Source: Alphaproteobacteria bacterium
GTDB lineage: Bacteria > Pseudomonadota > Alphaproteobacteria > CAAHEQ01 > UBA3637
Direction of reading: 5' to 3'
Assembly: GCA_017647405.1 (NCBI GenBank)
Contig: JAGCKR010000062.1
Location: 103,606-167,605, forward strand
DNA length: 64,000 bases
The notes beneath the pieces were generated by a model. That model was not told the origin of the DNA. It searched no databases and saw only the letters and a list, made by a program, of their open reading frames with translations. This document shows positions 36,900 through 45,142 of this stretch, piece by piece. Numbering within the stretch: the stretch's first letter is position 1; the number at the start of each line of letters is the position of its first letter. The translations under genes and the position numbers were made by a program.

Positions 36900-37523
36900 A
36901 TGTTTAATTTTTTTAAAAAATTATTTAGCAAATCAAAAGACGAAAAACAAAAGTGTTATTATGAAATTAAATGCCCATACACCTATAAAGCGTGGGACAG
37001 AAAAAACCGTGGTTGGTGGATTATTTACACGCAACCATTAAAAAAAATCACTAATTTATATCAAGAAGAACTGGGTGAAAAACCCATGTCATTTTTTGAT
37101 TGTGGCTGCGCCAATGGCCAACTTTTGGTTCAAGCTGAAGAAATGGGCATGCGTGTTAACGGTATTGATATCAAAGAATATAAACTAGTTCATCCAAATG
37201 TGACAATCGGGTCTATTTTGGATTATCAACACCCCATTAATCATGATCTTGTTTATTGCAATGAAGTGCTCACTTGCGTTCAAGAAAAGGAAATTCCGGC
37301 TGTTTTAGATAAATTTAAATCCTCTAAAATGGTTATTGCCATTCATCTTACAACGGAAGATGATGAAAAAGCCGGTGGCACAAGATATCGCGAGCATAGT
37401 GGTCCACGCGTTATCAAAAGTCAAAAATGGTGGGTTGATTGCTTTAACAAAAACGGTTTTAATGCCAAATTTCATGAACAGAGCGGATTTTTCATTGCCC
37501 GCCCGCGTGAAAGAGATTGTTAA
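36900..37523 (+). CDS. Class I SAM-dependent methyltransferase-like protein
   Basis: A 207-aa protein with a Rossmann-type motif I FFDCGCANGQLL, an acidic GIDIKEY at the end of strand 2, and VYCNEVLTCV, consistent with a class I methyltransferase. C-terminal motifs are unusual (HLTTEDDEKAGGTRYREHSGP, SQKWWVDCF). The start is uncertain. The frame is open to a TTG at 36834 and an ATG at 36843. ATG 36900 gives a typical basic MFNFFKKLFSK start, although AAGGG is 13 nt away. The substrate is unknown. Confidence 0.65.
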   Translation: MFNFFKKLFSKSKDEKQKCYYEIKCPYTYKAWDRKNRGWWIIYTQPLKKITNLYQEELGEKPMSFFDCGCANGQLLVQAEEMGMRVNGIDIKEYKLVHPNVTIGSILDYQHPINHDLVYCNEVLTCVQEKEIPAVLDKFKSSKMVIAIHLTTEDDEKAGGTRYREHSGPRVIKSQKWWVDCFNKNGFNAKFHEQSGFFIARPRERDC

Positions 37524-37597
37524 GATAAAAAAAACAAGATAAGAATCAAACACTTTTAAAAAAAATAATTTTTTTTTGATTTTTTACAAAAAAATAC

Positions 37598-37626
37598 TTG
37601 CATTTCTTTTTTTTATCCTGTATAAA
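37598..37626 (+). promoter_or_regulatory. tRNA-Thr promoter
   Basis: TTGCAT and TATAAA with a 17-bp spacer, 12 nt before the tRNA 5' end. Confidence 0.75.
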
Positions 37627-37638
37627 TAAACACACAGC

Positions 37639-37707
<69 letters not shown>

Positions 37708-37714
<7 letters not shown>

Positions 37715-37753
37715 TTTTTTAAAACCACCCTTTTGGGTGGTTTTTTTAATGGT
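37708..37753 (+). repeat. Direct repeat copy 1: tRNA-Thr 3' end plus terminator
   Basis: GGCACCA of the tRNA, six T, and the terminator hairpin AACCACCC/GGGTGGTT with its T-run. The whole 46 bp recurs at 37857-37903 with one mismatch and one extra T. Confidence 0.9.
37721..37747 (+). terminator. Terminator of tRNA-Thr
   Basis: AAAACCACCC/GGGTGGTTTT stem with TTTT loop and T-run directly after the CCA end. Confidence 0.9.
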
Positions 37754-37856
37754 AGTCGATTGGCTGGCCGAAGAGTCAGGCGGTTGCAAAGCAAACGCGA
37801 CGGCTTTAGCCGGTCCCGAGGACACGAGGGATGAAAGATTTATCTTTCACACACAA
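37754..37856 (+). other. GC-rich hairpin island between the two direct repeats
   Basis: The island holds CCGAAGAGTC, the hairpin CGGC-TTTA-GCCG and the hairpin TGAAAGA-TTTA-TCTTTCA, plus GAGGACACGAGGGATG. It has the same opening GAAGAG-C as the islands at 62-134 and (minus strand) about 47300-47325. No coding potential is supported; the minus-strand frame here is an artefact of the tRNA. Confidence 0.4.
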
Positions 37857-37903
37857 GGCACCATTTTTTAAAACCACCCTTTTGGGTGGTTTTTTTTTAT
37901 GGT
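37857..37903 (+). repeat. Direct repeat copy 2 (tRNA end plus second terminator)
   Basis: A second copy of the GGCACCA plus terminator segment, 149 bp after the first. Only the last seven tRNA bases are included, as left by insertion or recombination at a tRNA 3' end. Confidence 0.9.
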
Positions 37904-38082
37904 TTCTAACAACTTTTTGCCTCCTGCTTTTATAAAAATCCGCTCCTACCATTTCTTAAAAAAAATATTTCTCTTTAATGTTTTTGTCTGTTTTTTTCTA
38001 TACTTTCATATTTTTAATTGAACTATTTAAAAAATTAAAATATAATCTCTTTAAAATTCAATTAAAATTCAAGGAAAACACC

Positions 38083-38667
38083 ATGATCGACATTAAATTT
38101 AAAGAAAAACTGGAAAGTGAACGGTTAATTTTAAAAGTTCCAGAGTTAAATTTTGATACCGCCAAACTTCTTTTTTTGTATGTTGATAAAAACCGAGAAG
38201 AATTATGGAAATGGTTACCTTGGGTACCGACTAACACAAAACCAGAACATAGTTTTGAATTTTTACAATCCTGTCAAAAAGATTTTGAAAGTGGTATCAA
38301 AGTGGAATACTTTATCATTGAAAAATCAACTGGTGATTTTTGCGGTCTGTGTCATGCATATAAACGTGCCGATTTTACGCACCATTATTTTGAAATCGGG
38401 TATTGGTTAGATAAAGATAAATACGGCAAAGGATATATGACCGAAGCCGTTAAAACAATTGAAGAATATCTTTTTTCTCAGAATGCTCCAAAATTAGTCA
38501 TCCGAAATGATACAGAAAACTCAGGGTCTATCAATATTGCAAAACGATTAAATTATCATTTGGATTGCGTTTCAAGATTAGATTTTTATTCCAAACGGCT
38601 GAAAAGTTATCGAGACGTCAACATTTGGTCTAAATTACATCCAAACATTGAAAAACAAAGAGGATAA
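38083..38667 (+). CDS. GNAT-family N-acetyltransferase (RimJ/RimL-like), tandem copy 1
   Basis: A 194-aa GNAT with LESERLILKVPEL start, LWKWLPWV, EIGYWLDKDKYGKGYMTEAV (acetyl-CoA loop) and IRNDTENSGSINIAKRLNYH. The reading frame is open upstream to 37978, but ATG 38083 has AAGGA at the right distance and matches the start of the neighbouring copy. Substrate unknown. It is a clear paralogue of the next gene and a more distant one of that at 6674. Confidence 0.87.
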   Translation: MIDIKFKEKLESERLILKVPELNFDTAKLLFLYVDKNREELWKWLPWVPTNTKPEHSFEFLQSCQKDFESGIKVEYFIIEKSTGDFCGLCHAYKRADFTHHYFEIGYWLDKDKYGKGYMTEAVKTIEEYLFSQNAPKLVIRNDTENSGSINIAKRLNYHLDCVSRLDFYSKRLKSYRDVNIWSKLHPNIEKQRG

Positions 38668-38676
38668 GTATCAGCC

Positions 38677-39261
38677 ATGAAAAATGTGATATTAAAACCC
38701 AAACTGGAAAGTGAACGATTAATTTTAAAAGTCCCTGAACTAACATTTGAAAATGCTCAAATGTTATTTGAAACAACAAACAAAAATCGTGAACATTTGG
38801 AATTATGGCTCCCCTGGATATCCAAAGTAACAGAACCAGCTCATAGCTTTATGTTTTTACAAAATGCCGTTAAAAGTTATCTGGAAAATAAAAAGGCGGA
38901 ATATTTTATTTACGAAAAATCAACCGGTGATTTTTATGGCATTTGTGCCGCTCATATGCATGATACATTAACACAAAAATACATTTCTTTCGGATATTGG
39001 CTGGATAAAAACAAATGTGGAAAAGGCTATATGACCGAAGCCGTCAAAACCATTGAAAATGATTTGTTTTCGCAAAACGTTCCCAAACTAATTATCCGAA
39101 ATGACACAAAAAATTTCGGATCAGTTAATGTGGCAAAAAAATTAAATTATCATATGGACGGCATTTTGCGTTCAGAATATTATTCAAAAAAATTAAAATC
39201 ATATCGCGATATGTATATTTGGTCTAAATTACATCCGAGCATTGAAAAACAAAGAGGATAA
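38677..39261 (+). CDS. GNAT-family N-acetyltransferase (RimJ/RimL-like), tandem copy 2
   Basis: A 194-aa GNAT, colinear with the previous gene from LESERLILKVPEL to the shared ending SKLHPxIEKQRG. The genes are 9 nt apart, so they form one transcription unit from a recent tandem duplication. Divergence is spread along the length (about two thirds identical by eye), and both keep the GKGYMTEAV acetyl-CoA loop. Confidence 0.87.
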   Translation: MKNVILKPKLESERLILKVPELTFENAQMLFETTNKNREHLELWLPWISKVTEPAHSFMFLQNAVKSYLENKKAEYFIYEKSTGDFYGICAAHMHDTLTQKYISFGYWLDKNKCGKGYMTEAVKTIENDLFSQNVPKLIIRNDTKNFGSVNVAKKLNYHMDGILRSEYYSKKLKSYRDMYIWSKLHPSIEKQRG

Positions 39262-39334
39262 CTCCTGTTTTTTGTTTAAAAATGAAATATGATATCTATT
39301 TTATCATTTATCAAACAAGAAATAGTTACCTTCA

Positions 39335-39838
39335 TTAATAATATCTTGATTTTACATGCACTTCTTCTTGCCAATCAGGATAAGAATAATCAACAACACC
39401 CGTCATCATCGTCTTTTTAAAAACTTCATAAAGGCTTCTACGGTCTTCTTTTTCAATCACACCACATTTTTCAATTGCCAAAGTCACTCCCATCGCAATA
39501 TACCCATCTGTCGGCTCAATATTTCCGGCGCGATATTCTTCCAAAACTTTGTTTTCAACTTCTTGCGTATTCAAATTTAATAAACAATAACTTTTATCCA
39601 CCGTTCCGTCTTCTTCATTAATCGACTTTGCAACAGAAGCTATCGCCGGCATAAAAACCGTTTCTTCAACCAATGAAACAAGTTTATTCACCCGCGCCAC
39701 CCCTGTATTTCTTAAAAGATCCATCTCTTGAACATCAATTTCACTAATTAATTTTCCAACTTCAAATTCAATATTTTTAGCATGCGCTGAAAAACAAAAC
39801 AGCAGCCCTATAAATAAAAATAATCCCCCGCTTTTCAT
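39335..39838 (-). CDS. Secreted hypothetical protein
   Basis: A 167-aa protein: signal peptide MKSGGLFLFIGLLFCFSAHA (cleavage after HA), then a small helical domain with two cysteines (YCLLNL and EKCGVIE). No family recognised. Two adjacent ATGs exist; 39838 is preferred because AAGGAGG is 5-6 nt upstream. The longer open frame to 39955 has no ribosome-binding site. Confidence 0.65.
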   Translation of the reverse strand: MKSGGLFLFIGLLFCFSAHAKNIEFEVGKLISEIDVQEMDLLRNTGVARVNKLVSLVEETVFMPAIASVAKSINEEDGTVDKSYCLLNLNTQEVENKVLEEYRAGNIEPTDGYIAMGVTLAIEKCGVIEKEDRRSLYEVFKKTMMTGVVDYSYPDWQEEVHVKSRYY

Positions 39839-39959
39839 CATCCCCTCCTTCAAATTCAACATACATAAGTATATTATATCATACTTTTGAATTTTTCCAA
39901 AATGCACCGCCTTTTTTATAAAAAAAGATAATAAAAACAAAACATTATAAATCATATAA

Positions 39960-39986
39960 AAAAAACACCCAAATGGGTGTTTTTTC
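39960..39986. terminator. Symmetric terminator after 160-aa gene
   Basis: AACACCC/GGGTGTT stem with four-base loop flanked by A- and T-runs, placed at the 3' end of the minus-strand gene 39988. Confidence 0.75.
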
Positions 39987-39987
39987 T

Positions 39988-40470
39988 TTATTCGCCAATT
40001 TCTCTTGAAATCCTAAATCCTTTTGACACCATTTCCGGACATCCAGGAAACGGTTGTTTTAAATAATGATCGCGCCATTTATGCACAAGATGCGGTTGAA
40101 TATCCATAAATGAAGCCAATTTGCCACCCAAATACCAATAAGAAACTAATAACTCAACAGCTTTATCATTCACCGCTTTTGAACTAAAATGAGGATGACC
40201 AACTTTTGCTTCTTCTAAAGAACTTTTAACCATTTCATCAGACAAGTTGGTTTGTTTATAAAATTTCATTTTATGTTGCATTAAACAACCCCACCGATGA
40301 GCCAAAGTAATTGCTGATTCAAGTTTTGCATCAAGACCCTTTTTTGTAAACACTGTCCATTTCCAAACACCATCTTGACTAAAAGAACATTTCAATGTTT
40401 CTGACTTTGTTGCCACATCAACACAATATTTCACTGTTTTTTCGTAATTTTTCATATCAATAAATTCCAT
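39988..40470 (-). CDS. Hypothetical protein with HTH-like C-terminal segment
   Basis: A 160-aa protein. The N-terminal half has a strand-rich segment (CSFSQDGVWKWTVFTKKG). The C-terminal segment LASFMDIQPHLVHKWRDHYL (about 126-145) has helix-turn-helix spacing, so DNA binding is possible. The frame is open to 40563, but ATG 40470 has GAGG upstream. Function unknown. Confidence 0.6.
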   Translation of the reverse strand: MEFIDMKNYEKTVKYCVDVATKSETLKCSFSQDGVWKWTVFTKKGLDAKLESAITLAHRWGCLMQHKMKFYKQTNLSDEMVKSSLEEAKVGHPHFSSKAVNDKAVELLVSYWYLGGKLASFMDIQPHLVHKWRDHYLKQPFPGCPEMVSKGFRISREIGE

Positions 40471-40581
40471 TTTTAACCTCTTCAAACATATCAAATGGAA
40501 CATCATTTTAGCACATACAGTAATGTTTGTCAAATAATTTATATATTTTACAATAAAAAACAATAAAGCCTTTAACTATTG

Positions 40582-40610
40582 TTGACAATCATTTCTTTTT
40601 TTGCTAGATT
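40582..40610 (+). promoter_or_regulatory. Promoter for 452-aa ankyrin gene
   Basis: TTGACA and TAGATT with a 17-bp spacer, 32 nt before ATG 40643. Confidence 0.7.
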
Positions 40611-40642
40611 TTTATCAGGTTGTTTATTGAAAGGAATAATTC

Positions 40643-42001
40643 ATGAGTGATGATGATTACAACTTCTATGCTCCTGGAGATTACCCCGCCGGCTATCCGA
40701 ATAGTGAGCAAAAGCATTTTTTAGGCGTTATCGAATCAAAAAATGAAAACTCGATGAGAGATTTTATCCATCAGTGGCATTGCAGACCGGGCTATTTTTA
40801 TAATGGTTTTAGCATGATGGAACTTGCTGCAAAAGCTGATTTTGAAAAAGGCGTTGAAATTTTAACAGAAATGGGAATAAGCCCAGATGATATTGCTTAT
40901 GAAGGACATTTAAACGCTTTGCATTATACCATTTTAAACGATAATTATCATATGGCGAAGCTCCTTCTTCAAAAAGGCGCCAATCCGAATGGGTCCTTTA
41001 ATTATACAAAAGATTCCAGATTCTTCAGTCCCAGAAAAAAAGGCGCTCTTGAACTGGCAATTGAGATGGATTCGCCTCTTTTTGTTCGTCTTTTGTTAAA
41101 AAAAGGCGCCAATCCGAATACACCTGATTGTGAAGAACCGTTAATCGTTTTGGCATCCAGAAAAGCGCATCCTTGTATCATTGATCTTTTATGTGAAAAA
41201 GGCGCCGATATAAACGCGCAGGATAAAGATGGCAATACTGCGCTTCATATAGCTGCTTTAACCGGCAATGAACGATTGGTCAAAAAACTGATTGAAAGAT
41301 ATCATGCCAACACACTTATTCAAAATCATAATAAAGATTTACCGATGCATTTAGCGATGCAAAATCCGAATTTAAACGTTTTAAAACTTCTTCAAAAACA
41401 TGGAACACCGATTTATCAACAAAATATCGGCAAAGAAAGTGTTGCCTCTCTCGCCGTTAAATCAAATAATGCAAATATTTTGAAAACTGTGTTTCATTGG
41501 CTTCATCCTTTTGAAGCCGTGTATCTGAAAGATGAAATGATCACGTCATTACTACCACTTGCCATTCAATCAAAAAGCTCTGTTGCAACAGCGCATCTGT
41601 TACCGCATCTTCCTGATTTAAATGCCATCATTCATGAGGGAAAAACACCGCTTCAATATATTTGCCAAAGAGGAAATGAACAACAACTGAATGCGTTAAT
41701 GTGTTTTTATGGGCAACTTGAAATGAATAAACAAGATAATCTTGGGAATACCGCTCTTCATTATGCTTGTGAAAAACAAAACAAAAACATGATGTTAACA
41801 TTACTTGAAAAAGGCGCAAATCCAACAATTAAAAACTATTTTAAAGAAGATGTGATTAAAATCGCTCAAAACAAGGGTACACCGGAATTTATCAAGTTTG
41901 TTAAAGAAGCCGTAACAGCTTACACCCAAAAAACAACTTTAATAACAAAAAATAAACCGGTACAAGCCGTTTCAAAACATCAAGGAAGACAAAATATGTA
42001 A
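40643..42001 (+). CDS. Ankyrin-repeat protein
   Basis: A 452-aa protein made largely of about nine to ten ankyrin repeats from residue 60 on. Clear ones include NALHYTILNDNYHMAKLLLQKGANPN, NTALHIAALTGNERLVKKLIE and NTALHYACEKQNKNMMLTLLEKGANP in overlapping order. No signal peptide or TM. Ankyrin repeats mediate protein-protein contacts and are common among secreted effectors of host-associated alphaproteobacteria. Whether this one is secreted cannot be seen. A terminator at 42008-42037 and a second ankyrin gene follow. Confidence 0.9.
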   Translation: MSDDDYNFYAPGDYPAGYPNSEQKHFLGVIESKNENSMRDFIHQWHCRPGYFYNGFSMMELAAKADFEKGVEILTEMGISPDDIAYEGHLNALHYTILNDNYHMAKLLLQKGANPNGSFNYTKDSRFFSPRKKGALELAIEMDSPLFVRLLLKKGANPNTPDCEEPLIVLASRKAHPCIIDLLCEKGADINAQDKDGNTALHIAALTGNERLVKKLIERYHANTLIQNHNKDLPMHLAMQNPNLNVLKLLQKHGTPIYQQNIGKESVASLAVKSNNANILKTVFHWLHPFEAVYLKDEMITSLLPLAIQSKSSVATAHLLPHLPDLNAIIHEGKTPLQYICQRGNEQQLNALMCFYGQLEMNKQDNLGNTALHYACEKQNKNMMLTLLEKGANPTIKNYFKEDVIKIAQNKGTPEFIKFVKEAVTAYTQKTTLITKNKPVQAVSKHQGRQNM

Positions 42002-42007
42002 AACAAT

Positions 42008-42037
42008 AAAAGGCGTCTTAAACAAGAGGCCTTTTTT
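42008..42037 (+). terminator. Terminator between ankyrin genes
   Basis: AAAAGGC/GCCTTTT stem with a 14-base loop and T-run. Confidence 0.65.
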
Positions 42038-42057
42038 AATTTTTAAAGGAGGAAAAT

Positions 42058-43236
42058 ATGAATCAACCACAATTATCTGATTTTCAAAAAATTGGCATTT
42101 TAGTTATGCAACATCATAACATTGAAGTATTTAAAAAACTTGTTGATCAAATGGATAATGTGAATAAACCTTTTTTAGAGGGGTATCCGCTCATACACAT
42201 GGCCATTGATTATGGATTTTCAGATGGCGTCAAATACCTTTTAGAAAAGGGCTGTAATCCAAATTTAATTGCTCCAAATGGGAAAACGCCCCTTTGTTAT
42301 GCCGCCCATAAGAGGGATGCTTTACTTTGCGAAGAACTTATCAAAAAAGGAGCCGATGTTAATAAAACAACTTATGATGAAACAACGCCTCTGTTAGAAG
42401 CGGTTTTCAGCAACTCTCTTGAAGTTGCAAATATTTTATTAGCGAACAAGGCGAATCCGAATTTCAAATATGGTAAAGAAGAATATCCTCTTATTTGTGG
42501 CGCTATTGCAACAGAAAATATTGATATGTTGAATTTATTAGTTAAATCCGGAGCAAATGTGAATGCCGCCGGAAATATTGGGCAAACAGCGCTTCATGTG
42601 GCAGCTTCAACCGGCTATGTTGAAGGAATAGCAACTTTATTAAACGAATTTGGAGCCAACATCAATGCAAAGGATATAAACGGACAAACGCCACTTCATA
42701 TTGCCACCTTATGTAACCAAACAAACAGTGTGGTTAATTTATTACATTATAAAGCAGACGCTTTATCCACAAACGATGATGGTAAAACATGCCTTGATTT
42801 AGCCATTGAAAACAAAAATCCTTTCTTATTTCAACTCTTATATGACAGTGCTATAAATAACCATCCGACACCGGATAAAAAATTTGATAAAATCTTATTC
42901 ACTGCTGCCAAACATAATGACAGAGATGCCATTGTCTATTTATCAGAGTGTATTGAAAACATCAATTATCAAAATGAAGATGGAGATACGGCACTTCATT
43001 TGGCTGCAAGAAATAAATCTTTAGCAACAATTGAGGCATTGGTTCATTTTAAAGCAGATATAAACATTCAAAATAATGAGGGGAAATCACCTATTAATAT
43101 TTTAAAAGAAGCCAATGAAGAAGAACTCATTAATTTTGCCATGAATAAATTCATCACTATTCAAGCGCAACAAAAATCAAAATTATCAGATATCATCAAA
43201 GCAAATAAGGCGCAAGATAACAGGCAAAAAGATTAA
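42058..43236 (+). CDS. Ankyrin-repeat protein
   Basis: A 392-aa protein with about ten ankyrin repeats covering residues 10-360 (YPLIHMAIDYGFSDGVKYLL, TALHVAASTGYVEGIATLL, TALHLAARNKSLATIEALV). It is the same style as the upstream gene, but the repeats are not near-identical, so the duplication is old. AAAGGAGG lies 6 nt before the ATG. No export signal or enzymatic domain. Confidence 0.9.
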   Translation: MNQPQLSDFQKIGILVMQHHNIEVFKKLVDQMDNVNKPFLEGYPLIHMAIDYGFSDGVKYLLEKGCNPNLIAPNGKTPLCYAAHKRDALLCEELIKKGADVNKTTYDETTPLLEAVFSNSLEVANILLANKANPNFKYGKEEYPLICGAIATENIDMLNLLVKSGANVNAAGNIGQTALHVAASTGYVEGIATLLNEFGANINAKDINGQTPLHIATLCNQTNSVVNLLHYKADALSTNDDGKTCLDLAIENKNPFLFQLLYDSAINNHPTPDKKFDKILFTAAKHNDRDAIVYLSECIENINYQNEDGDTALHLAARNKSLATIEALVHFKADINIQNNEGKSPINILKEANEEELINFAMNKFITIQAQQKSKLSDIIKANKAQDNRQKD

Positions 43237-43253
43237 AGAAAGAGTCTAAAAAA

Positions 43254-43281
43254 AACGCCAAATTAATTTGGCGTTTTTTTT
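43254..43281. terminator. Perfectly symmetric bidirectional terminator
   Basis: CGCCAAATTAATTTGGCG palindrome flanked by an A-run and a T-run between convergent genes 42058 (+) and 43280 (-). Confidence 0.85.
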
Positions 43282-43534
43282 ATTCTTTACCTTGAACAGA
43301 ACGTTGATTCAAAGCAACCGAGGCTTTTGCTCTGGATGTTTTTTTGCGTGTTGGATTTAACAAGTCCATTGCGCCTTGAATGCTGATTTTTTTATCTTCA
43401 ACATCTTTTGAAACAGGCTGTTCTTTTGCTGTTTGTTGTGCTGACAGCTCTTGATTATTCATTTCAAAATCTTTTATGCTCTTTCCCTTTTTATCTTTAA
43501 CCCTTTTTTTCAAATTCTCTTTAACTTTTTTCAC
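43280..43534 (-). CDS. Small Lys/Gln-rich hypothetical protein
   Basis: An 84-aa highly charged protein starting with GTG inside the ATGTGA end of the upstream gene. It could be translated by coupling, or be the frameshifted tail of the 94-aa ankyrin-like protein. No domain recognised. Confidence 0.45.
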   Translation of the reverse strand: MKKVKENLKKRVKDKKGKSIKDFEMNNQELSAQQTAKEQPVSKDVEDKKISIQGAMDLLNPTRKKTSRAKASVALNQRSVQGKE

Positions 43535-43815
43535 ATCAATTGTTTGAATTTGTTCCTGATAATTTGATTAATATCTTGTGTAAATCTTAAAAGAGCATTC
43601 AAACCATTTCGGGCGGATTCCCCGCCAAAAGCAGCCTGCCACATTAAAGGCGTAATACCTCTTTGCCCCTGTACATTTCTTGAAACCTCAATCAATTGAT
43701 TGATTAAAATAACCTGCTCTTGTTGATTAGCATCTAATCTTTGCAAAGATTCTTGACGCATCTGTTCAACAAACGAAGAAGAAGTGCGACGTGACTCAAC
43801 CATGAACCCCTCCAT
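43531..43815 (-). CDS. Short ankyrin-like protein, probably a remnant
   Basis: A 94-aa protein: helical N-terminus, then one ankyrin-like unit (GITPLMWQAAFGGES--GLNALL) that ends abruptly. With the overlapping 84-aa frame it looks like a truncated or frameshifted member of the local ankyrin family. A good GGAGGGG precedes the start. Confidence 0.5.
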   Translation of the reverse strand: MEGFMVESRRTSSSFVEQMRQESLQRLDANQQEQVILINQLIEVSRNVQGQRGITPLMWQAAFGGESARNGLNALLRFTQDINQIIRNKFKQLM

Positions 43816-43939
43816 TTTTCACGCATATATATTAGTATACCACAACTTTATTCTTTCTCAAATAAAAATATTTAAAAATCAAATTGTCCCCCTCCCTCCA
43901 AATAAAAAATTAGCCTCATAAAAATCCTTTATAAATAAC

Positions 43940-43968
43940 TTGCATCCATCTTCATTTTATTATATGCT
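43940..43968 (+). promoter_or_regulatory. Promoter for membrane-anchored GT2
   Basis: TTGCAT and TATGCT with a 17-bp spacer, 30 nt before ATG 43999. Confidence 0.5.
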
Positions 43969-43998
43969 TTTGCCTATAAAAAATCAGGAAGTTATGTA

Positions 43999-45111
43999 AT
44001 GGCTAAAAAATTAATTCTAATATTATTTATTTCTGTTATTTGTTTATTAACATACAAAATCTTTATACCAAAAAATATTGCTGTTTCAGTTATTATTCCA
44101 ACATATAACAGAGCAGCTTTATTACCAAGAGCTATTGATTCTATTTTAAATCAAACATTTCAAAATTTTGAAATCGTAATTATTGATGATGCCTCAACAG
44201 ATAACACTGCCCAAATTCTTAAAGAATACAAGAAAAAATCAAACAAAATCAAAGTGATAACACATGAAAAAAATCAAGGTGTTGCACAAGCCAGAAACAC
44301 TGGTAATCAACAGGCTCGCGGAAAATATATCGCTCTTCTTGACTCAGATGATTACGCCCTCCCTAATTTTTTAGAAACAGCGTTTTCTTTTATGGAAGAA
44401 AATCCTTCTGTAACAATTGGAGTTCCTGTTAAAGACACCTATTTTGAGTCAAGAAAAAATAAAGATGGATCATATGAAATTATTCCTTGGCACTATCCGG
44501 TATATAATTTTATTGACAATAATTATCTTGGAAACGTTGGAAACATTTTTAGAAGGGATTTCATTCAAAAACATCAAATCAAATATGATTCAAAATTTAC
44601 CTGCGGTGAAGATTATCATTTTTGGATGCAGATGATTATAAAAGGCGCAACCCTAGCAAAAATTAAAACAGAAACAGCTTTAATTGTTTTTAGAGCATAT
44701 GGTGGCAATTCCTGGTGGGGTAATTGTAAATATGCCGTCAAATTCACAAGAGAAGAACTTTTTAAAAACATCAATTATCACCCTCAAGAAAATGATGATT
44801 TTTGTGACATTCTTTCACTTATCCTTAAAAAACACCCAAATATTTTTCCACTAAAACATGATCAAACGCAAATAAATAATATTTGCCCGAAAGAAACGGA
44901 TATCTATGTTCGATTAAATCATCCAGCCTGGCAAGATTACCTAATATTTTCAAAAAACAACCGTGTTTATCGAAAAAAAACAAAGGATGAAGCCTCTCTT
45001 TTATTATTTATTCCTCATAAAAAAATAACCATCAAATGGGATAAATGGGGAGAAGAAACTTTTATTTATAATGAAAATCAAAATAGGTACATATATTCTG
45101 ATAAAAAGTAA
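43999..45111 (+). CDS. Membrane-anchored GT2 glycosyltransferase with extra C-terminal domain
   Basis: A 370-aa protein: N-terminal TM helix (about 5-21), GT2 domain (VSVIIPTYNRAALL, IDDASTD, LLDSDDY, CGEDYHFWMQM), and a C-terminal about 60-residue beta-rich module (HPAWQDYLIFSKNNRVYRK ... IKWDKWGEETFIYN). This module reappears at the N-terminus of the next protein. It may recognise a sugar or mark a shared acceptor; that is inference. The two genes are 31 nt apart in one unit. Confidence 0.85.
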   Translation: MAKKLILILFISVICLLTYKIFIPKNIAVSVIIPTYNRAALLPRAIDSILNQTFQNFEIVIIDDASTDNTAQILKEYKKKSNKIKVITHEKNQGVAQARNTGNQQARGKYIALLDSDDYALPNFLETAFSFMEENPSVTIGVPVKDTYFESRKNKDGSYEIIPWHYPVYNFIDNNYLGNVGNIFRRDFIQKHQIKYDSKFTCGEDYHFWMQMIIKGATLAKIKTETALIVFRAYGGNSWWGNCKYAVKFTREELFKNINYHPQENDDFCDILSLILKKHPNIFPLKHDQTQINNICPKETDIYVRLNHPAWQDYLIFSKNNRVYRKKTKDEASLLLFIPHKKITIKWDKWGEETFIYNENQNRYIYSDKK

Positions 45112-45142
45112 TATATTCAAATAATAATATGGAATTTCATCT

